From Alphaproteobacteria bacterium (GTDB lineage Bacteria > Pseudomonadota > Alphaproteobacteria > UBA8366), in the NCBI GenBank assembly GCA_029861675.1, contig JAOTYV010000039.1:1-23657 (forward strand): 23,657 nt of DNA. Direction: 5' to 3'. This document shows, piece by piece, positions 1-7,665 of this stretch (positions within the stretch are counted from its first letter, which is position 1; each line of letters opens with the position of its first letter). The notes beneath the pieces were generated by a model, which did no database searches, was not told the DNA's origin, and saw nothing but the letters and a program-made list of their open reading frames with translations. The translations under genes were made by a program, and so were the position numbers.

Positions 1-620
1 TAGAGCGGCGTGCGGTTGACCGTTACCGCGCGCCAGACGCCCCGGCCGGGTTCGGAATGATGATCGAGACGGGTAACCGCGCAATTGTCGGTGGCGAAGG
101 CGAGCGCCGATTCCGGATCGATCCCCAAGGTATAGGACAGCGCCGCCTTGATGGTTCCACCATGCGCGGTGCAAATGATGTCGCGGCCCGCATGATCTTC
201 GGTCAGCCGGTCGATTGCCGGGGCGACGCGGGCCACCAGGTCCAGAAAGCTCTCGCCGTTCGGTGCGCGTTCGCCCGCCGACGCGAGCCAGAATTGTCCG
301 TGTTTCTCGCCCCGGGAACTGCGAAATTCGTCGCGCCGGACACCTTGCCAGTCACCGAAATGTATCTCCCGCAGCGCCGGATCCAGGATTGGCTTCGGCA
401 GCGCCAGTCCGGCTGCCGCGATGGCGTCCGCGGTTTGCTGCGTCCGCGCGAGATCGCTGCTCACCAGGACCGCGCTGGTTGGCAGATAGCGGGCGAGCGC
501 CTCGAAAATTGCGATGTTGGACGTGTCGGCGTCGAGGTCCCGCTGGCCATAGATATGATGGTTCGGCCCCTGCACCGGGGCGTGGCGGACCCACCACCAG
601 CGTGTTTCGGTCGTTGTCAT
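1..620 (-). CDS. Histidine phosphatase family protein (CobC / phosphoglycerate mutase-like), 3' end outside window
   Basis: About 206 codons are visible; no stop is reached before the window edge, so the C-terminus is missing. The protein starts MTTTETRWWWVRHAPVQG. RHAP (Arg12-His13) matches the RHG motif that carries the phospho-accepting His. Further on come SSDLARTQQTA (the usual S-x-L-x-R-x-x-x-T-A signature), REIHFGDWQG with the acid residue, and TAHGGT with the second catalytic His. This is the histidine phosphatase superfamily, branch 2-like phosphatases being excluded by the motif spacing. The neighbour at 794 is a CobT-family gene, which suggests an alpha-ribazole-5'-phosphate phosphatase (CobC) role in cobalamin nucleotide-loop assembly; that role is inferred from context. 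The ATG at 620 is preceded by GGGA, a reasonable ribosome-binding site. It diverges from the CobT-like gene. Confidence 0.85.
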   Translation of the reverse strand, partial: MTTTETRWWWVRHAPVQGPNHHIYGQRDLDADTSNIAIFEALARYLPTSAVLVSSDLARTQQTADAIAAAGLALPKPILDPALREIHFGDWQGVRRDEFRSSRGEKHGQFWLASAGERAPNGESFLDLVARVAPAIDRLTEDHAGRDIICTAHGGTIKAALSYTLGIDPESALAFATDNCAVTRLDHHSEPGRGVWRAVTVNRTPL

Positions 621-793
621 CTCGGTTCCCTGCAAGAAGGCGAAAAACTTGCTTATAGCGGCCCGGCGGGCGGATCGCCAGAGTCGTTAGAATGACAATT
701 GTGTGCGGCCGCGCGCGAACGGCATGGCACCGCCCCCGCGCTTGCGTTATGCAAGACACACTCCACCGACTTGACGCAACGACCGAACGCCGC

Positions 794-1744
794 ATGACCG
801 CACCGACGCAATCGTCCCAATCCTCGCTCAATGAAATCCGCGGCCTGCTGACCGGCCTGCCCGGGGCGGCCGCGCCGGAGCGGGCGCCGGCCGGCGCGCC
901 GGCGCTGCTGGACGTTCTCGGCGACTGGCTCGCGTCGTGGCAGGGCGGCGTGCCGCGGCTCGACCGGCCGCGCCTCGCTATCTTTGCGGGGGCGCATGGA
1001 ATCGCGCCCGGGGCGGTTGCGCCGGTTGCCGCGCGGATCGAGGCCTATCGAAGCGGCGCGGCGCCGGCGAACGCGCTGTGCCGGATGCAGGACAGCGATT
1101 TGCGGGTCTATGAAATGGCGCTCGACCGGCCGACCGCCGACTTCCGGGCGGTGCCGGCGTTGAGCGATCCGGACTGCGCCGCCGCGTTGGCTTACGGCAT
1201 GATGGCGGTCGAAGACGGCGTCGAACTGTTGTGCGTGGCCGCCATGGGCGCCGGCACGCGGATCAGCGCTGCCGCGCTCTGCTGCGGCCTGTTCGGCGGT
1301 GCGCCCGGCGATTGGCGATTGCCGGATGTCGGGCCGGCCGATACGGAGGCGGTGATCGCGGCCGCGGTCGCGCGGCACGCCGGGGCGGGCGATGCGCTGC
1401 AGCGGTTGCGGTGCCTCGGCGGCCATGAATTGGCGGCGGTCGCGGGCGCGATCCTCGCCGCGCGGATGGCGCGGGTACCGGTGGTGCTCGACGGTTTCGC
1501 GGCGACCGCGGCGGCGGCGGTGCTGCACGAACTCGACGGGGCCGCGCTCGATCATTGCATTGTCGGCCATCGGGAAGCCGGCGATGCGCATGCCCGGTTG
1601 CTCTCGCGTCTGGAGAAGGAAGCGCTGCTCGATCTCGATCCCGGCAGCGGCGCCGGGTGCGGCGCGATGCTGGCGCTTGGCGTCCTGCGCGGCGCTCTGG
1701 CGTGCCGCGACGCCGATCCGGAAACGCCCTATTCGCCCGACTGA
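794..1744 (+). CDS. CobT-family protein (nicotinate-nucleotide--dimethylbenzimidazole phosphoribosyltransferase-like), active-site Glu residues missing
   Basis: A 316-residue protein from ATG 794; in-frame ATGs at 692 and 749 would add an Arg-rich extension with no family counterpart. CobT normally moves phosphoribose from nicotinate mononucleotide to dimethylbenzimidazole. Family features kept: an N-terminal SLNEIRGLL helix, FAGAHGI (for F-A-A-D-H-G-V), VAAMGAGTRISAAAL (for G-E-M-G-I-G-N-T-T-A-A-A-A-L), the CLGGHELAAVAGAI segment, VVLDGFAATAA and CIVGHREA. However, both glutamates known to matter in Salmonella CobT (Glu174 and Glu317) align with Ala150 and Ala287. The KPPGSLGRLE segment is absent and the Asp of ADHG is Ala. 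It may be a pseudoenzyme or have another substrate. Its 3' end overlaps the convergent permease by 16 bases. Family assignment is firm; the activity is doubtful. Confidence 0.8.
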   Translation: MTAPTQSSQSSLNEIRGLLTGLPGAAAPERAPAGAPALLDVLGDWLASWQGGVPRLDRPRLAIFAGAHGIAPGAVAPVAARIEAYRSGAAPANALCRMQDSDLRVYEMALDRPTADFRAVPALSDPDCAAALAYGMMAVEDGVELLCVAAMGAGTRISAAALCCGLFGGAPGDWRLPDVGPADTEAVIAAAVARHAGAGDALQRLRCLGGHELAAVAGAILAARMARVPVVLDGFAATAAAAVLHELDGAALDHCIVGHREAGDAHARLLSRLEKEALLDLDPGSGAGCGAMLALGVLRGALACRDADPETPYSPD

Positions 1745-2556
1745 TGCAGCAGGCCGCGCCGGCGCGCGGCGTGGAACGCGCACATGAAGACACCCGCGCC
1801 CAACAACAAATAGGCAAGGTTGAGGGCGAACGCCGCGCCGAGGAAATCCATCCGGATGACGCCGTCGAACAGAATGCCGCGCATTCCCTCGAACACATAG
1901 GCGGGCGGCAGGGCCCAGGCGACGATTTGCAGCCACTCCGGCAGCACGCTCACCGGGTAGTAGATCGCGCTGGTCGGCGCGATCAGGAACAACGCCATCC
2001 AGACCACGCTTTCCGCGCCAAGCCCGACGCGCAGCAGCAGCGCGGTCACGAGAAGGCCGAGCGCCCAGCCGGTCATCAGCAAATTCACGAAGAAGGCGAG
2101 CAACGGCAGCCCGAGTTCGAAGATCGAATACCCATAGAGCGGAATCGCAAGCAAGGCCGCCGGGATCACACCGACCAGGGTGCGCACGAGGCTGATGGTG
2201 ATCAGGGCGAGCACGAACTCATAGGGTCTGAGCGGGCTGATGAACAGCTGGCCGAGGTTGCGTGACCACAGCTCTTCGAGAAACGAGATCGAATATCCCA
2301 GTTGGCCGCGGAACAGGACGTCCCATAACAAAACCGCGGCAAGCAGCGCGCCGGTGGCCTCCACGACCGCCGAGGAATGGCCAAAGAAGTGCTTCGAGAT
2401 CAGGCCCCACAGGACGATCTGAATGCTGGGCCAATAGGCGAGTTCGAGAATGCGCGGCCACGACCCCTTCAGCAGATAGAGATAGCGCAGCACCAGGGCG
2501 CCGCAGCGTTGCACCGCCCCGCCAAGCGGGGCGCCAGGAGAGCCGTCCGGGCTCAC
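1729..2556 (-). CDS. ABC-2 type transporter permease
   Basis: A 275-residue inner-membrane protein with about six hydrophobic segments, including IVLWGLISKHFF, LLAAVLLWDVLF, FVLALITISLVRTLVGVI and a C-terminal FALNLAYLLLGAGVFMC. This is the ABC-2 permease arrangement found in drug, polysaccharide and lipid exporters. The start is taken as GTG 2556 because it overlaps the TGA of the upstream ATPase gene (GTGA), the classic translational-coupling arrangement. A longer reading would add 80 Arg-rich residues antisense-like in composition. Together with the ATPase it forms a complete half-transporter pair. The substrate cannot be told from sequence. The 3' end overlaps the CobT-like gene by 16 bases on the opposite strand. 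Confidence 0.88.
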   Translation of the reverse strand: MSPDGSPGAPLGGAVQRCGALVLRYLYLLKGSWPRILELAYWPSIQIVLWGLISKHFFGHSSAVVEATGALLAAVLLWDVLFRGQLGYSISFLEELWSRNLGQLFISPLRPYEFVLALITISLVRTLVGVIPAALLAIPLYGYSIFELGLPLLAFFVNLLMTGWALGLLVTALLLRVGLGAESVVWMALFLIAPTSAIYYPVSVLPEWLQIVAWALPPAYVFEGMRGILFDGVIRMDFLGAAFALNLAYLLLGAGVFMCAFHAARRRGLLHQSGE

Positions 2557-3311
2557 GCCGCCGCCCCGTTCGCCGCCTTGCCGGTGCCGCGCGCGATGTC
2601 GAGAAAGACTTCCTCCAGCGTATCGCGGCCGTGCCGATCGATCAGCGCGCCCGGCGCGCCGCGGTCCGCGATCTGACCGCGCTGCATGATCAGCACCGTA
2701 TCGCAGAGCCGTTCGACCTCCGTCATATTGTGACTGGCGAGGAGTATCGTCGCGCCGGTCCGGGTCTGGAAGCGTTTCAGATAGGTGCGGATCCAATCGG
2801 CGGAATCCGGGTCGAGACTGGCCGTGGGCTCGTCGAGCAGCAGCAATTCGGGATCGTTGAGCAGCGCCTTTGCCAGCAGGACCCGGGTCTTCTGGCCGGA
2901 GGACAGGCCGCGAAACGGCCGGTCGATCAAATCCTCGAGGTCGAGCTCGGCGGCAAGGTCGGCGATGCGCGCGGCGGCGCGCCGCACGCCGTAGAGCCGC
3001 GCGTAGACCGAAAGGTTTTCGCGAACCGTCAGCCGCTGCGGCAGGTCGAAATACGGCGACGAAAAATTCATGCGCGCCAGCGCGCGATAGCGCTGATGGC
3101 GCATGTCGTGACCGAGTACCGCCACGCTTCCCGCGCTCGGCAGCACGAGACCGAGCAGAATGGCAATGGTCGTCGTCTTGCCGGCGCCGTTCGCGCCGAG
3201 CAGCGCGGTCATGCTGCCGGACTCGACCGTGAAACTTATATTATCGATCGCGGTGACGCCGCCGAACTGCTTGATGAGGTTACGGACCTCGATGACGGAT
3301 GTGACGGGCAT
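2553..3311 (-). CDS. ABC transporter ATP-binding protein (ABC-2 exporter)
   Basis: A 252-residue nucleotide-binding subunit starting MPVTSVIEVRNLIKQFGG. Walker A is GANGAGKTT at residues 39-47, the signature LSSGQ at 136-140, Walker B LLLLDEP around 156-162 and the switch His in LASHNMTE near 194. The C-terminus is short, so there is no added regulatory domain. It energises the permease encoded directly downstream, with which it overlaps. An ATG 26 codons further upstream is possible, but residues before MPVTSV do not resemble ABC N-termini. The gene diverges from regB across 93 bases, so promoters for both must lie there. Confidence 0.9.
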   Translation of the reverse strand: MPVTSVIEVRNLIKQFGGVTAIDNISFTVESGSMTALLGANGAGKTTTIAILLGLVLPSAGSVAVLGHDMRHQRYRALARMNFSSPYFDLPQRLTVRENLSVYARLYGVRRAAARIADLAAELDLEDLIDRPFRGLSSGQKTRVLLAKALLNDPELLLLDEPTASLDPDSADWIRTYLKRFQTRTGATILLASHNMTEVERLCDTVLIMQRGQIADRGAPGALIDRHGRDTLEEVFLDIARGTGKAANGAAA

Positions 3312-3404
3312 CGGCGCTATATGGGCCGTCGGTTGAAACTTGGCAAGGGGGGAATGCGCCGCGCGACCTTGCGCAAAACGCCGCGTCATGCTGCCTTATC
3401 GGGG

Positions 3405-4712
3405 ATGAGCGAGGACCGTGAATTAAAGCCGCAAAAGCGGGGCCGGCTGCCGCAACTCGGCGGCATCGGAGGCGTCCGACTGCGCCTGCGGACACTGATC
3501 ATGATCCGCTGGGTGGCGGCGGCGGGGCAGACCGTGACCGTTCTCACGGTTCACTTCGGTCTCGGGTTTTCGCTGCCGCTGATGCTTTGCCTTGGCGTGA
3601 TTGGGGCGCTCGCCGCGTCGAATCTGCCGTTGGCGCACCGTGCCCTGGCCCGGCGGCGGATCGGCAACCGGGCGGCGGCCATGCTGCTCGGTTTCGACGT
3701 GGTACAACTCGCGCTGCTGCTCTACCTGACCGGCGGCTTGCAGAATCCCTTCGCCATCTTGATCATCGCGCCGGTCGTCGTGTCGGCCACGATCCTGTCG
3801 CGCGGCGCCACGATCACCCTGACCTTGCTCGCGGTTGCCAGCATATCGGTGCTCGCGATGTTCGGGTTGCCGTTGCCTTGGGCGCCTGAAGCGCTCGACC
3901 TGCCGCTGGTTTACGTCCTCGGCATTTGGACCGCGCTGGCCGTCGCGTCGGTATTCATCTCGGCGTATGTCTGGTCGGTCGCCGAAGAATCGCGGCGCAT
4001 GTCGGACGCGTTGGCCGCAACGCAGATTTCGCTCGCGCGCCAGCAGCGGCTGTCCGCGCTGGGGGCGCTCGCGGCGGCGGCGGCGCACGAGCTGGGATCG
4101 CCACTGGCGACGATCGCGGTGGTCGCGAAGGAGTTGTCGCGGGAAATTCCCGACAGCAGCCCCCATGCCGAGGATGTCGAATTGCTGCTGAGCCAATCGG
4201 ATCGCTGCCGCCAAATTCTTGCGGGACTGGCCCAAACACCGGAAACCGGCGGCGGCGAGCCGTTCGAGCGTCAGCGGCTGTCGCATTTGGCCGAGATCGC
4301 GGCGGAGCCTTATCGCGGCGGTCCGGTTGAAATCGAAATTGCCACGGGCGTTGAGGACGCGGCGCAAATCGACGAACCTGTGATCGCGCGCAGCCCGGAA
4401 ATTCTCAGCGGGCTTGGCACGTTGATTCAAAACGCGGTGCAATTCGCCGGCGCCCGGGTCACGGTACAGTCGGACTGGGATGAAAATACAATTCAGATCA
4501 AGATCAGCGACGATGGGCCGGGGTTCCCGGCGGAAGTCATGTCGATGATCGGGGAGCCGTTCATCTCGACCCGCGGCGATGACGAAGAGCATATGGGGCT
4601 CGGCATCTTCATCGCCCAAACATTGCTCGAACGCACCGGCGCGGAACTCGGCTTTGCGAACAAGGGGGGCGCCGAGGTTGTCATTCGCTGGCCGCGAGCT
4701 ATTCTTGACTGA
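3405..4712 (+). CDS. regB: Redox-responsive sensor histidine kinase RegB/PrrB/ActS family
   Basis: A 435-residue membrane sensor. The first ~190 residues carry about six membrane segments. GGLQNPF at 110-116 matches the GGxxNPF heptad linked to ubiquinone sensing in RegB. The H-box is AAAHELGSPLAT with phospho-accepting His228. The conserved RCRxIL segment holds Cys268, equivalent by position to the redox-active Cys265 of Rhodobacter RegB. The ATP-binding domain has an N-box (LIQNAVQFA, Asn343), DDGPGF at 369-374 and GLGIFIAQ. All key parts look intact. By family knowledge the protein phosphorylates RegA in response to redox state, controlling respiration and, where present, carbon or nitrogen fixation genes. 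The open frame continues far upstream, but antisense to the ABC genes, so ATG 3405 preceded by GGGG is preferred. Confidence 0.92.
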   Translation: MSEDRELKPQKRGRLPQLGGIGGVRLRLRTLIMIRWVAAAGQTVTVLTVHFGLGFSLPLMLCLGVIGALAASNLPLAHRALARRRIGNRAAAMLLGFDVVQLALLLYLTGGLQNPFAILIIAPVVVSATILSRGATITLTLLAVASISVLAMFGLPLPWAPEALDLPLVYVLGIWTALAVASVFISAYVWSVAEESRRMSDALAATQISLARQQRLSALGALAAAAAHELGSPLATIAVVAKELSREIPDSSPHAEDVELLLSQSDRCRQILAGLAQTPETGGGEPFERQRLSHLAEIAAEPYRGGPVEIEIATGVEDAAQIDEPVIARSPEILSGLGTLIQNAVQFAGARVTVQSDWDENTIQIKISDDGPGFPAEVMSMIGEPFISTRGDDEEHMGLGIFIAQTLLERTGAELGFANKGGAEVVIRWPRAILD

Positions 4713-4745
4713 CACAAATCGGGTACGGAAGACGAGGCATCGCTC

Positions 4746-5294
4746 ATGCACGATGGATCCGCCGTGGGCGATCGCCGGCTACTGATCGTTGATGACGACG
4801 CACCGCTTCGCAATCGTCTGGCCCGGGCAATGGAGCAGCGCGGTTTCAAGGCGATCGTCGCCGCCAGCGTGGCCGAAGGCATCGAGTTGGGGTCGGAGAA
4901 TCCCCCCGCCTATGCGGTTGTCGACTTGCGGCTGACCGACGGCAACGGGCTGGAAGTGGTGCATGCCTTGCGCGCGGCCCGTGCGGATATTCGTATCGTC
5001 ATCCTGACCGGCTACGGCAACATTGCGACCGCGGTCCGCGCGGTGAAAGCGGGAGCGGTCGATTACCTGCCGAAGCCGGCGGACGCCGACATCGTTGCGG
5101 CGGCGCTGCTGGAGACGGAACGGCCGCTGCCGCCGCCGCCCGAGGATCCGATGTCGGCCGACCGGGTGCGGTGGGAGCATATCCAGCGTGTCTTCGAACA
5201 GTGCGATCGAAACGTATCGGAAACCGCGCGCCGGCTGAAGATGCACCGGCGAACGCTGCAGCGCATTCTGAACAAGCACGCGCCGCGCGGTTAG
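4746..5294 (+). CDS. regA: Response regulator RegA/PrrA/ActR family
   Basis: A 182-residue two-domain regulator, close to the usual ~184 for RegA. The receiver domain starts RLLIVDDD (acid pocket), has the phospho-accepting Asp60 in VVDLRLTDGNGLE, Thr88 in ILTGYG and Lys110 in YLPKP. A Pro-rich linker (residues 126-135) leads to a Fis-type helix-turn-helix, about 145-177 (NVSETARRLKMHRRTLQRIL). This is the compact RegA layout with no AAA+ domain. It is the partner of RegB, encoded 33 bases upstream in the same operon, and a GGAAGACGAGG-like ribosome-binding region precedes the start. Unlike in Rhodobacter, no senC-like gene sits beside the pair in this window. Confidence 0.93.
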   Translation: MHDGSAVGDRRLLIVDDDAPLRNRLARAMEQRGFKAIVAASVAEGIELGSENPPAYAVVDLRLTDGNGLEVVHALRAARADIRIVILTGYGNIATAVRAVKAGAVDYLPKPADADIVAAALLETERPLPPPPEDPMSADRVRWEHIQRVFEQCDRNVSETARRLKMHRRTLQRILNKHAPRG

Positions 5295-5343
5295 GTCTGG
5301 ATTGAAGGGGTCTGCGGCCGCCGGGATGAAGCGTCGCGAAACG

Positions 5344-6603
5344 CTACAATTTAAGCGCGCTTGCGATGCCGAAGCGGGCCACTTCATGCAAGGCCGAGTC
5401 GAGGAACCGGCCCTGATACATGGTGATGCCCATTGACTGGCCGAAGCGGACCGCCGCCGCATCGTTGCAATGGCACAAAATGGCGCGGGCTTCGCCGCTC
5501 TTTTCCACGATTGTCTTGAAATCTTCGAGCCAGCCGCCATCCTCGGCGTCGCTGGCGAGTTCCTCCGACCAGGTCAGTTTGAGCAGGTCCGCGCCCAAGG
5601 CGGCCCGATCGACGAACCGCAGGCTCGCCGGCGCGACGCCGTCGAGGCAAATTCGATACCCTTTTTCACGCAAGAAGTCGCGGGCAAAGGTGTATTCGGC
5701 GAGATCGGAAAAGACGTCGATCAAATGCAATTCGACGACGATCGTCCCGCGCCCGCCCATGCGAAGCTGCGAATCAAAATCCAGGAAATCGGGCGACAAC
5801 AGCGTGCTGACATTCATGTTGATGCTGAAGGAGGCATGCAGGTCCGAATCGTCGGCGCGGGCGAGCATCTTGAGCAAGCGCTTGTCGAGCGTTCGTGTGA
5901 GATGCTGAAACAGCCAGCGATTGGCGGACAGGTTGACCCCCGGCAAAACCGTGGCCGCCAACTCGTCGATCGAGATGTACAGCTCCTTGAAGATCGGCTT
6001 GGGCTGCAATTCCTTGGACATGGCGCAGCATTGCTGGCGCCGGATAAAGCTCGATAAATCCGCACTCTGCAAAAATTCCTCGAGCTTGCCGAGTTGCGCC
6101 GGCGTGATCGGCCGCTGCGATCCTTGTGTCGTCGTTTCGCCCCATTGCTGGGCGCGGACCTTGAGGCGCTGCTGGCGCGCCTGTTCATGGTCGTAGAGAT
6201 CTTTGGCGAGCACCAGGAACTCGTCGTATTGCGCTTCCACGTTGTACCAGGTGGAGAAATTGTCGGCGACGTCGGTCATCGCCAGCGGGTCGTCGCTGAA
6301 CAGGTACCGCAACCGCATCACCGCGTCGTCCATGTCCTCGACGCTTGCGCCCTTGCAGACGAAGACGAGATCGCCATTGTTGAGCGAAAACATCTGCCCG
6401 TCGAATTGCTGAACCAGCCCTTCGAAGGTGTTGCCGGCGACCCGCAGATGGTGATTCCGGCGGTTGTGGTCGCGAAGGTTCGACAAATGGATGTGGATTC
6501 CGCGCCGGCCGTCGCGATGCCGTTCCAGCCGTTGGACGTAATTCAGCAGAAGGTATTCCTGGCTGACGGTCGATTGCTCGGCCTGTTCTTGGGTCAGGTT
6601 CAT
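5344..6603 (-). CDS. Degenerate EAL-domain protein
   Basis: A 419-residue protein starting MNLTQEQAEQS behind an AGGAA ribosome-binding site. Residues 30-135 form an N-terminal alpha/beta region I cannot name with confidence; it could be a GGDEF-like relic (SLNNGDLVFVCKG). Residues ~205-410 follow the EAL fold: FKELYIS for the E-A-L strand, INMNVSTLLSPDFL for N-L-S, VVELHLIDV for the E-x-T strand, ICLDGVAP for L-D-D-F-G, LLKLTWS for L-K-I-D and MYQGRFLD for the closing Q-G-Y. The second Asp of DDFG is Gly322, the Asp of KID is Thr and the E-G-V-E loop reads CHCND. Cyclic-di-GMP cleavage is therefore unlikely. It is probably a binding or protein-interaction module. It is convergent with regA across 49 bases. 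Confidence 0.72.
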   Translation of the reverse strand: MNLTQEQAEQSTVSQEYLLLNYVQRLERHRDGRRGIHIHLSNLRDHNRRNHHLRVAGNTFEGLVQQFDGQMFSLNNGDLVFVCKGASVEDMDDAVMRLRYLFSDDPLAMTDVADNFSTWYNVEAQYDEFLVLAKDLYDHEQARQQRLKVRAQQWGETTTQGSQRPITPAQLGKLEEFLQSADLSSFIRRQQCCAMSKELQPKPIFKELYISIDELAATVLPGVNLSANRWLFQHLTRTLDKRLLKMLARADDSDLHASFSINMNVSTLLSPDFLDFDSQLRMGGRGTIVVELHLIDVFSDLAEYTFARDFLREKGYRICLDGVAPASLRFVDRAALGADLLKLTWSEELASDAEDGGWLEDFKTIVEKSGEARAILCHCNDAAAVRFGQSMGITMYQGRFLDSALHEVARFGIASALKL

Positions 6604-6676
6604 CCGGTTCCTCGGAGTGCACGGAAACGCGCCGAAAGCGGGCGTCAAAGCGGCGCATATAGTAGGATTAAAGCCC

Positions 6677-6692
6677 TTTACGCTAGGTTAAC
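6677..6692 (+). promoter_or_regulatory. CtrA-like binding site (TTTA-N7-TTAAC)
   Basis: TTTA (6677-6680), seven bases, TTAAC (6688-6692) differs by one base from the alphaproteobacterial CtrA consensus TTAA-N7-TTAAC. It lies in the 158-base divergent gap between the EAL-like gene and the metallophosphatase gene, 69 bases before the latter. Function is inferred from the motif alone; such short sites also occur by chance. Confidence 0.4.
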
Positions 6693-6761
6693 GGTGGTGG
6701 CATTTGGTACTGTCACCGGATCGAAATCCCCTCCGCAACGCGAGCGAAACGCCGTTCCACA

Positions 6762-7541
6762 ATGTGGCCCATACCCGAAACGATCTCCTGCCATGCGCCC
6801 GCCGATACCCGGATCTATGCGGTCGGCGATATTCATGGATGCGATGGACTGCTGGCGGAACTCCAGGGGCGCATCCTGGCGGATGCGGCGGAGGCACCGG
6901 AATCCCGCAAGCTTCTCGTCTTCCTCGGCGATTACGTGGACCGGGGGCCGGAGAGCGCGGCCGTGATTGAACGGCTCCGCCGCGGCCCTCCGGCGGGGTT
7001 CGAGGCGGTTTTCCTGATGGGGAATCACGAGGATCTGATGCTGAAATTCCTCGCCGATCCCGCGGCCGGGAGGCTTTGGCTGAGGAATGGCGGCCGGGAG
7101 ACGGCGGCCAGTTACGGCGTCTCGGCGGCGGACATACGGCATGGCGGGGCGGCCGAACTCGGCAAGCTCGGCACGATGCGGCAGGCGTTGAACGCCAGCC
7201 TGCCGGCGGCGCACCGGGCGTTCCTCGAGAACCTGCTGCCGGTTCATCGCGAAGGGGACTACGTGTTCGCGCATGCGGGGATCCGCCCGGGTGTGCCCTT
7301 GGCGGAGCAAAGCGTCGACGATCTTGTCTGGATTCGGGAGCCGTTCCTGTCGTCCCCCGACGACCATGGGGTTGTGGTCGTGCATGGCCACACACCGATC
7401 GATGCGGCGGAGTTTCGATTCAACCGCATCAATGTCGATACGGGCGCCGTTTGGACCGGCCGGCTGACGGCGCTTGTCCTGCATGGCGGCGAACGCCGTC
7501 TCCTTCAAACGGGAGCGGTGCAGGATGGGCGGGTATGTTAA
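6762..7541 (+). CDS. Metallophosphatase family protein (PPP-type serine/threonine or Ap4A-type phosphatase)
   Basis: A 259-residue calcineurin-like phosphoesterase. The PPP metal-site motifs are in order: GDIHG (22-26), GDYVDRG (56-62), GNHE (87-90), HAGIRPG (171-177) and HGHTP (208-212), followed by DTGAV. All metal ligands are present. The RPG after HAG and the size match bacterial PPP phosphatases and ApaH-like enzymes acting on phosphoproteins or dinucleoside polyphosphates; sequence alone does not choose between them. No signal peptide is visible, so it is probably cytoplasmic. It is transcribed towards hldE, 124 bases upstream of it, with GC-rich hairpins in between. Confidence 0.88.
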   Translation: MWPIPETISCHAPADTRIYAVGDIHGCDGLLAELQGRILADAAEAPESRKLLVFLGDYVDRGPESAAVIERLRRGPPAGFEAVFLMGNHEDLMLKFLADPAAGRLWLRNGGRETAASYGVSAADIRHGGAAELGKLGTMRQALNASLPAAHRAFLENLLPVHREGDYVFAHAGIRPGVPLAEQSVDDLVWIREPFLSSPDDHGVVVVHGHTPIDAAEFRFNRINVDTGAVWTGRLTALVLHGGERRLLQTGAVQDGRVC

Positions 7542-7572
7542 GGTTGCAACCGAACCCGCAATCGGCTAGCGA

Positions 7573-7643
7573 CGGGGCATTCCGGAGCCCCGAACAGTGG
7601 CCGCCGTGCGGCCGGGGCGGGGTCCTGTCCGGGGGAAGCCCGG
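7573..7643 (+). other. Run of three GC-rich hairpins in the hldE leader
   Basis: Three perfect inverted repeats follow each other between the phosphatase stop and the hldE start: CGGGGC/GCCCCG (7573-7592), GGCCGC-CGT-GCGGCC (7599-7613) and CCGGG-GGAAG-CCCGG (7629-7643). None is followed by a T run, so they are not standard intrinsic terminators. They could attenuate, stabilise an RNA end or be chance in GC-rich DNA. Confidence 0.4.
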
Positions 7644-7665
7644 GGCGTCGGTTGCGAGGGATTGC

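Noticed and set aside
620..794. Cobalamin riboswitch upstream of the CobT-like gene
   Set aside because: The gap is short and I cannot find the conserved B12-box; no supporting structure.
653..1936. Long minus-strand open frame opposite the CobT-like gene
   Set aside because: Arg/His/Pro-rich composition without motifs; the plus-strand frame has clear CobT-family blocks.
2262..3404. In-frame extension of the RegB frame by about 380 codons
   Set aside because: It lies antisense to the ABC permease and ATPase genes, is Arg-rich and has no recognisable domain; a product of high GC content.
3423..4751. Long minus-strand open frame opposite regB
   Set aside because: Shadow frame; the regB translation has complete kinase motifs.
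5330..5345. Weak hairpin AGCGT-CGCGAA-ACGCT between regA and the EAL-like gene
   Set aside because: Five-base-pair stem without a T run and overlapping the EAL-like gene stop; too weak to call a terminator.
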